A DNA stretch of 16,197 nt from DATAEG01 sp036258135 (GTDB lineage: Bacteria > Actinomycetota > Actinomycetes > Mycobacteriales > Jatrophihabitantaceae): assembly GCA_036258135.1 (NCBI GenBank), contig DATAEG010000034.1, positions 1 to 16,197 of the forward strand, in the 5' to 3' direction. Positions 12,654 to 16,197 of this stretch are shown here, in pieces; the first letter of the stretch is position 1, and the number at the start of each line of letters is the position of its first letter. The notes beneath the pieces were generated by a model. It saw nothing but the letters and a program-made list of their open reading frames with translations, was not told the DNA's origin and made no database searches. Position numbers and translations under genes: made by a program.

Positions 12654-13559
12654 AGAACTGATGGTGAGCCGAATCTCGACGTCGGCCGACTGCGCACCCT
12701 GCGCGAGGTGTCGCTGCGCGGCTCCATCGCCGCGGCCGCACGCACCCTCGGGCTGACCCCGTCGGCGGTCTCCCAGCAGCTGACCGTGCTGGAGCGCGAG
12801 GCGGGCACCCGGCTGCTCGACCGGACGTCCCGGGGTGTGGAGCTGACCGGAGCGGGCCTGCTGCTGTGCGAGCGCGCGGACGCCATCCTCGACGTCCTGG
12901 CTCTGGCCCGCGCCGACCTGGACCGGCTCCACGGCGCCGTGCACGGACCGCTGCGGCTGGCCACGGTGTCCAGCGCCGCGGCGACGATCGTCTCCGATGC
13001 GGTGCTCGCGCTGCGTGCCACGCAGCCCGGGATCGCGGTATCGGTGGTGGTCGCAGAGCCGACGCCGAGCCTGGCGTTGCTGCATGCCGGCGACGTCGAC
13101 ATCGCGGTGGTCGACGAGTACGACGCCGCGCCGTTCGCGGTGCCCGACCAGTTCCAGGCCGAGGATCTGTGCTCGGAAGACCTGGTAGCCATCGCACCGC
13201 AGGGCGTGCTGCCCGACGGGCCGGTGCGGCTGGCCGACCTGGCCGAGCTGGACTGGGTGATGCCGCCAGAGGCGGCGGCCTGCGGAGCCGCGGTCCGCTC
13301 TGCGTGCCGGCGCGCGGGGTTCGAGCCTCGGCTGCGCTGGGAGACCGACGACATGCTGCTGCTGGAACGTGCCGTGGCCGCTGGGCATGGCGTGGCGGTG
13401 CTGCCTCGATTGGCCGTGGCCGGTGCGGCGCAGGTGGACGTGCGCGGGCTGGCCGAGCCGCGCATCCGGCGGACCCTGCGGACGTTGGTCCGGACCGGCT
13501 GGTCCGACCGGCCCGTGGTGCGGGCGATGCGCGCGGCGCTGGCCGAGGCTAGCGCTTGA
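12642..13559 (+). CDS. LysR family transcriptional regulator (second)
   Basis: This LysR-type regulator has 305 residues. The N-terminal HTH spans about residues 15-72, with GSIAAAARTLGLTPSAVSQQLTVLEREAG (28-56 region) as the HTH core and TSRGVELTGAG following the wing. The effector domain begins near GPLRLATVSSAAATIVSDAV. Two ATGs in tandem (12642 and 12645) can serve as start; ACAGG upstream is spaced better for 12645 (seven bases) than for 12642 (four). The third codon is TTA, rare in this window. It is divergent from the lysine 6-dehydrogenase-like/ALDH operon, its most likely target, and converges on the O-methyltransferase gene with an 11-base overlap. It is not close to the other LysR protein in this window, so the two are not a recent duplication. 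Confidence 0.92.
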   Translation: MMLSRTDGEPNLDVGRLRTLREVSLRGSIAAAARTLGLTPSAVSQQLTVLEREAGTRLLDRTSRGVELTGAGLLLCERADAILDVLALARADLDRLHGAVHGPLRLATVSSAAATIVSDAVLALRATQPGIAVSVVVAEPTPSLALLHAGDVDIAVVDEYDAAPFAVPDQFQAEDLCSEDLVAIAPQGVLPDGPVRLADLAELDWVMPPEAAACGAAVRSACRRAGFEPRLRWETDDMLLLERAVAAGHGVAVLPRLAVAGAAQVDVRGLAEPRIRRTLRTLVRTGWSDRPVVRAMRAALAEASA

Positions 13560-14187
13560 CGGCCACGAGCAGGCCGTCGCCGACGGGCAGCAGCGCCGGC
13601 ACCAAGGCGTCGTTGTCGCGGATCGCGCGGACCAGCTCACGAGTGGTGACGGTGGCCTCGTCGCGCGCGGCTGGGTCGGCCACCTTGTCGCGGCGTAGCG
13701 CGTTATCGAACGCGACCACGCCGCCGGCACGCAGCAGCCGGACGGCCTGTTCGTAATACGTGCCGTACGCGGTCTTGTCGGCGTCGATGAACACCAGGTC
13801 GTAGGCCGCGTCAGTGAGGCGAGGCAGGACCTCGCCGGCCGGACCGTTGATCGTGCGGAAGCGGCTAGGCCCGAAGCCGGCCTCGGCATAGGCCTCCCGG
13901 GCCGCCTTCTGGTGCTCGGGCTCGATGTCGATCGTGGTGAGCACGCCGTCCGGGCGCATGCCGCGCAGCAGCCAGACGCCCGAGGTCCCGGCGCCGGTGC
14001 CGACCTCGGCGACCTGGCGAGCGCCCACGGCGGCGGCTAGGAAGCGCAGCGTGGCCCCGCCCGCGACGCCGATCGGGACGCAGCCGAGCTCATATCCGCG
14101 GGCCCGGGCGCTGGTCAGGACTTCGTCCTCTTCGACGTAGTTCTCGACGAACGTCAGACTCGGGACACCCAGCATCGCGTCGGCCAT
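13549..14187 (-). CDS. SAM-dependent O-methyltransferase (methyltransferase family 3 type)
   Basis: This class I methyltransferase has 212 residues, the usual length of the bacterial catechol/caffeoyl-CoA O-methyltransferase-like family, including mycobacterial Rv1220c-type proteins. SAM-binding motif I is VAEVGTGAGTSGVWLL (59-74). The acidic ribose-binding residue is D87 in TTIDIEPEH. The metal-binding and post-motif segment is LVFIDADKTAYGTYY (131-145) with D135 and D137, followed by VAFDNAL (D161-N162). The methyl acceptor is unknown. I use the ATG at 14187, which has no Shine-Dalgarno; TAGGCT on the minus strand (14194-14199) ends six bases before it, so a leaderless transcript is possible. 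It has no obvious link to the lysine genes; this family is often simply a chromosomal housekeeping gene in actinobacteria. Confidence 0.9.
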   Translation of the reverse strand: MADAMLGVPSLTFVENYVEEDEVLTSARARGYELGCVPIGVAGGATLRFLAAAVGARQVAEVGTGAGTSGVWLLRGMRPDGVLTTIDIEPEHQKAAREAYAEAGFGPSRFRTINGPAGEVLPRLTDAAYDLVFIDADKTAYGTYYEQAVRLLRAGGVVAFDNALRRDKVADPAARDEATVTTRELVRAIRDNDALVPALLPVGDGLLVAVKR

Positions 14188-14229
14188 ATCGGGAGCCTAG
14201 AGGGTGGACCGACGGCTACGCCGGACGAA

Positions 14230-14268
14230 CGACGGCGCCGACCCACCGGGTGCGGGTCGGCGCCGTCG
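14230..14268 (-). terminator. Strong hairpin terminator downstream of the MFS transporter
   Basis: A perfect 15-bp inverted repeat (14230-14244 with 14254-14268, loop of nine bases; GACGGCGCCGACCC against GGGTCGGCGCCGTC plus one outer pair) begins 12 bases beyond the MFS stop codon. It has no T-run, but its position and strength make it the likely transcription end of the pump gene, separating it from the co-oriented O-methyltransferase. Confidence 0.75.
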
Positions 14269-14279
14269 GGCGCAGCAGG

Positions 14280-15845
14280 CTAGGCAGCGACAAGTTCGGG
14301 CTCGTCCGGGACGTCCTCGTCGACGGCGCCTGGTGCCGTCTCCGGGCGGCCGCCGAACACCTTCGCGGTCAGGACGGCCAGGCCGACGAAGACCACGGCC
14401 GCGATCACAGCCGCCACGTGCAGGCCGTCGGTGAATGCGGCGCGCGCGGCGTCGGCCAGAGCGGAGCCGGGAACGTGACCGGCGGTGGCCAGCGCGCTCG
14501 CCAGGTTCTCTTTTGCGCTGCTCGGCACACCCGCGGGCAGATCCAAGTGGCCGCGGAAGACGGCGGTCGCGACGCTGCCGATGACGGCGATGCCCACCGC
14601 GATGCCCATCTCGTTGCCGGTCTCGGAGACGGCGGACGCGGAACCGGCTTCCTCCGGCGTGACCGAGCCGACGATCAGGTCGGTGAACAGCGCCGGCATC
14701 GGGCCCATGCCACCGAAGATGACCAAGATCGTGAGCAGCAGGAACGGCGAACTGCTCGTGCCGATCTGGGTGAGCATCAGGAACCCGACCGCGCTGATCG
14801 CCAGGCCGACCGCGGAGACCTTGGCCGGTCCGTGCGTCGCGGCCAGCTTCGGCGCGAACATGCTGCCGGCCAGCATCGCCACCGAGCCCGGCACCAGCCA
14901 CAGCCCGGCGCGCAACGTCGACAGGCCCAGCACCAGCTGCACGTACTGACTCAGCACGTAGAACAGACCGCCCATGGTCACGGCGCCGAGAACGGAGACC
15001 GTCATGGCGGACGCGAACGTCTGGTTGCGGAAGAGCTTCAGGTCCAGCAGCGGCCGGGTCGCGGTGGCCTGCCGGCGCAAGAACGCCACTCCGACCACCA
15101 GACCGGCGGCGATGGCGGTGACCGGACCGGAGCCGACGCCGTCGTTGGCGATCGTCTTGATGCCGTAGACGACGGGCAGGATCGTGCCGAGGCTCAGCGC
15201 CACGCTGAGCAGGTCCGGCAGTCCGCCTTCGGCGTTGCGCTGCTCGGGCAGCAGGGCCGGACCGGCGATGACGAGGACGACCATTACCGGCACGCCGAGC
15301 AGGAAGGCCGCGCCCCACCAGAAGTGCTCGAGCAGCACGCCGCCGACCAGCGGGCCGACGATGGTGCCGCACATGAAGCAGGAGATCCAGACCGCGATCG
15401 CAGTGCCACGTTGCTGCGGGTCGCGGAACATGGTGCTGATCAACGACAGTGTCGACGGCATCAGCGTCGCGCCGGCTACACCGAGCAGGGCGCGCGCGGC
15501 GATCAGCATCTCGGCGTTGACCGCGTAGGCCGCGACGACGGACATGAAGCCGAACGTGGCGGCGCCGATCAACAGGAGCCGGCGCCGGCCGATGCGGTCG
15601 CCGATGGCGCCCATGGTGATCAGGAAGCCGGCCACCATGAAGCCGTAGATGTCCATGATCCAGAGAGTCTGGGTGCTGCTCGGCCTGAGGTCGACGGCGA
15701 TCGAGGGCAGCGCCAGGAAGAGCACGCTCACGTCGATGGAGATGAGCAGGGTGGGCAGGGCGAGGACCGCAAGCCCCAGCCAGGCGCGGCGTCCAGCGCG
15801 CTCGGGTGCGTCAGGAACGGCCGCGGTGTCTGCGGTGATGGTCAT
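14280..15845 (-). CDS. MFS multidrug efflux transporter, DHA2 (14-TM) family
   Basis: This 521-residue proton-coupled drug exporter resembles LfrA, SmvA and QacA, which expel cationic dyes, biocides and fluoroquinolones. The first membrane segment carries the DHA2-type motif SIDVSVLFLALPSIAVDL (36-53). Motif A between TM2 and TM3 is GAIGDRIGRRRLLLIGA (79-95), and the antiporter motif C lies in TM5 as CGTIVGPLVGGVLLEHFWW (160-178). Hydrophobic segments continue to about residue 490, compatible with 14 helices, and the tail is acidic. The ATG at 15845 has AGAGAGG eight bases upstream. Transcription is from a consensus-like promoter overlapped by a palindrome, divergent from an HxlR-family regulator. 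The substrate is not readable from sequence. Confidence 0.92.
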   Translation of the reverse strand: MTITADTAAVPDAPERAGRRAWLGLAVLALPTLLISIDVSVLFLALPSIAVDLRPSSTQTLWIMDIYGFMVAGFLITMGAIGDRIGRRRLLLIGAATFGFMSVVAAYAVNAEMLIAARALLGVAGATLMPSTLSLISTMFRDPQQRGTAIAVWISCFMCGTIVGPLVGGVLLEHFWWGAAFLLGVPVMVVLVIAGPALLPEQRNAEGGLPDLLSVALSLGTILPVVYGIKTIANDGVGSGPVTAIAAGLVVGVAFLRRQATATRPLLDLKLFRNQTFASAMTVSVLGAVTMGGLFYVLSQYVQLVLGLSTLRAGLWLVPGSVAMLAGSMFAPKLAATHGPAKVSAVGLAISAVGFLMLTQIGTSSSPFLLLTILVIFGGMGPMPALFTDLIVGSVTPEEAGSASAVSETGNEMGIAVGIAVIGSVATAVFRGHLDLPAGVPSSAKENLASALATAGHVPGSALADAARAAFTDGLHVAAVIAAVVFVGLAVLTAKVFGGRPETAPGAVDEDVPDEPELVAA

Positions 15846-15878
15846 CGCGAGTGCCTCTCTTCTCGTTGGTGTCTAACT

Positions 15879-15910
15879 AAAACTATCTAGTTTTTATAAG
15901 CGTCTGTCAA
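15879..15910 (-). promoter_or_regulatory. MFS promoter with overlapping palindromic operator
   Basis: On the minus strand a perfect -35 TTGACA (15905-15910) is followed after 17 bases by GATAGT (15882-15887) as -10. The palindrome AAAACTA-TC-TAGTTTT (15879-15894, 7-bp arms) covers the -10. A dimeric winged-helix protein bound there would block polymerase, so this is probably the operator of the adjacent HxlR-family regulator. Confidence 0.65.
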
Positions 15911-15934
15911 TACCCATTTTCAAAGTTCGTGGTG

Positions 15935-15940
15935 TACGAT
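15935..15940 (+). promoter_or_regulatory. Candidate -10 element of a leaderless HxlR-family gene
   Basis: TACGAT ends six bases before the ATG at 15947, the spacing expected when transcription starts at or next to the start codon. There is no convincing Shine-Dalgarno or -35, as is usual for leaderless actinobacterial promoters. Confidence 0.35.
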
Positions 15941-15946
15941 GTGGGC

Positions 15947-16197
15947 ATGGTGACGAAGCGCAGCTACCACGACGCGTGTGGCATGGCCCGCGCCTTAGAC
16001 GTGGTTGGCGAACGGTGGGCGCTGCACGTCGTGCGTGAGCTGCTGCTCGGCCCGAAGCGGTTCACCGATCTGCGCGCGGGCCTGCCGGAGATCAGTACCC
16101 GCGTGCTCACCGAGCGACTGGAGGAACTGACCGCGGCGGCGGTCATCACCCGGCACCGGTTGGCGCCGCCGGCCGGGTCCTGGGTCTACGAGCTGAC
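15947..16197 (+). CDS. HxlR-family winged-helix transcriptional regulator (3' end beyond window)
   Basis: Eighty-three codons are visible before the window ends. The protein opens MVTKRSYHDACGMARALDVV and continues with GERWALHVVRELLLGPKRFTDL, ISTRVLTERLEELTAAAVI and a wing at RHRLAPPAGSWVYEL, the pattern of HxlR/DUF24 winged-helix regulators. C11 sits at the position of the conserved N-terminal cysteine that senses electrophiles or oxidants in some relatives (YodB, HypR). The ATG at 15947 is directly followed by GTG (15950), an alternative start. Codon 17 is TTA. It is divergent from the MFS pump and probably represses it through the palindrome at 15879-15894. Confidence 0.9.
   Translation, partial: MVTKRSYHDACGMARALDVVGERWALHVVRELLLGPKRFTDLRAGLPEISTRVLTERLEELTAAAVITRHRLAPPAGSWVYEL

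Noticed and set aside
13549..14187. O-methyltransferase as a member of the lysine pathway
   Set aside because: No methylation step is needed, it is oriented against the second LysR gene, and the family is widespread as a stand-alone gene. Adjacency alone is not evidence.
14250..15890. A long plus-strand open frame (546 codons) opposite the MFS transporter gene
   Set aside because: It is antisense to a clear 14-TM transporter, and its translation is a low-complexity mix rich in Gln, Arg, Asp, Gly and His, with no domain. Such frames are expected opposite real genes at this GC content.
1..16197. CRISPR arrays, insertion sequences, integrase or attachment sites, tRNA-like sequences
   Set aside because: No regularly spaced repeats, no terminal inverted repeats with target duplication, no transposase or integrase motifs and no tRNA cloverleaf were seen on reading through both strands.

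Overview
The window is a 16.2-kb piece of a very GC-rich, densely packed chromosome. Third codon positions are strongly G/C, GTG starts are common, several promoters look leaderless or AT-rich in short divergent gaps, and the protein families (DapC-like aminotransferase, HxlR/MFS pair, SAM-dependent O-methyltransferase) point to a high-GC actinobacterium. I cannot place it to genus. There are no tRNA or rRNA genes, CRISPR arrays, insertion sequences or phage genes that I can see.

Layout. (1) Positions 2-2500 (+): a polar amino acid ABC importer operon (binding protein cut by the window start, permease, ATPase). A strong hairpin follows, then a DAO-family FAD oxidoreductase (2556-3707, +). (2) 3693-4571 (-): a LysR-type regulator, convergent with the oxidoreductase and divergent from the next operon, with a perfect LysR-type T-N11-A dyad between the two. 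(3) 4652-9832 (+): a tight three-gene operon of a DUF1338/VOC-like putative 2-oxoadipate dioxygenase/decarboxylase, a fused FAD/Fe-S dehydrogenase of the YdiJ (D-2-hydroxyglutarate dehydrogenase) type, and a class I/II PLP aminotransferase. (4) 12579-9942 (-): a two-gene operon of a lysine 6-dehydrogenase/saccharopine dehydrogenase-family enzyme and an ALDH7-type aldehyde dehydrogenase, divergent from a second LysR-type regulator (12642-13559, +). (5) 13549-14187 (-): an O-methyltransferase. (6) 14280-15845 (-): a 14-TM DHA2-type multidrug MFS pump, divergent from an HxlR-family regulator (15947 to the window end, +).

The central inference is that regions 2-4 encode a complete route from L-lysine to 2-oxoglutarate. 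Lysine 6-dehydrogenase makes piperideine-6-carboxylate, the ALDH makes 2-aminoadipate, the aminotransferase makes 2-oxoadipate, the DUF1338-like enzyme makes D-2-hydroxyglutarate, and the FAD/Fe-S dehydrogenase makes 2-oxoglutarate. The ABC importer could supply lysine or a related basic amino acid, and the DAO-family oxidase could be a second entry point (for example pipecolate). Individual steps are known from other bacteria. This gene combination, with a divergent DUF1338-like protein and a DapC-like aminotransferase, is what makes the window worth testing. A 13-base motif shared between the two divergent control regions (4594-4606 and 12641-12653) suggests the two halves are co-regulated.

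The right end (O-methyltransferase, MFS pump, HxlR regulator) looks functionally separate. All non-coding gaps are shorter than about 110 bases; the ones holding recognisable elements are described below.
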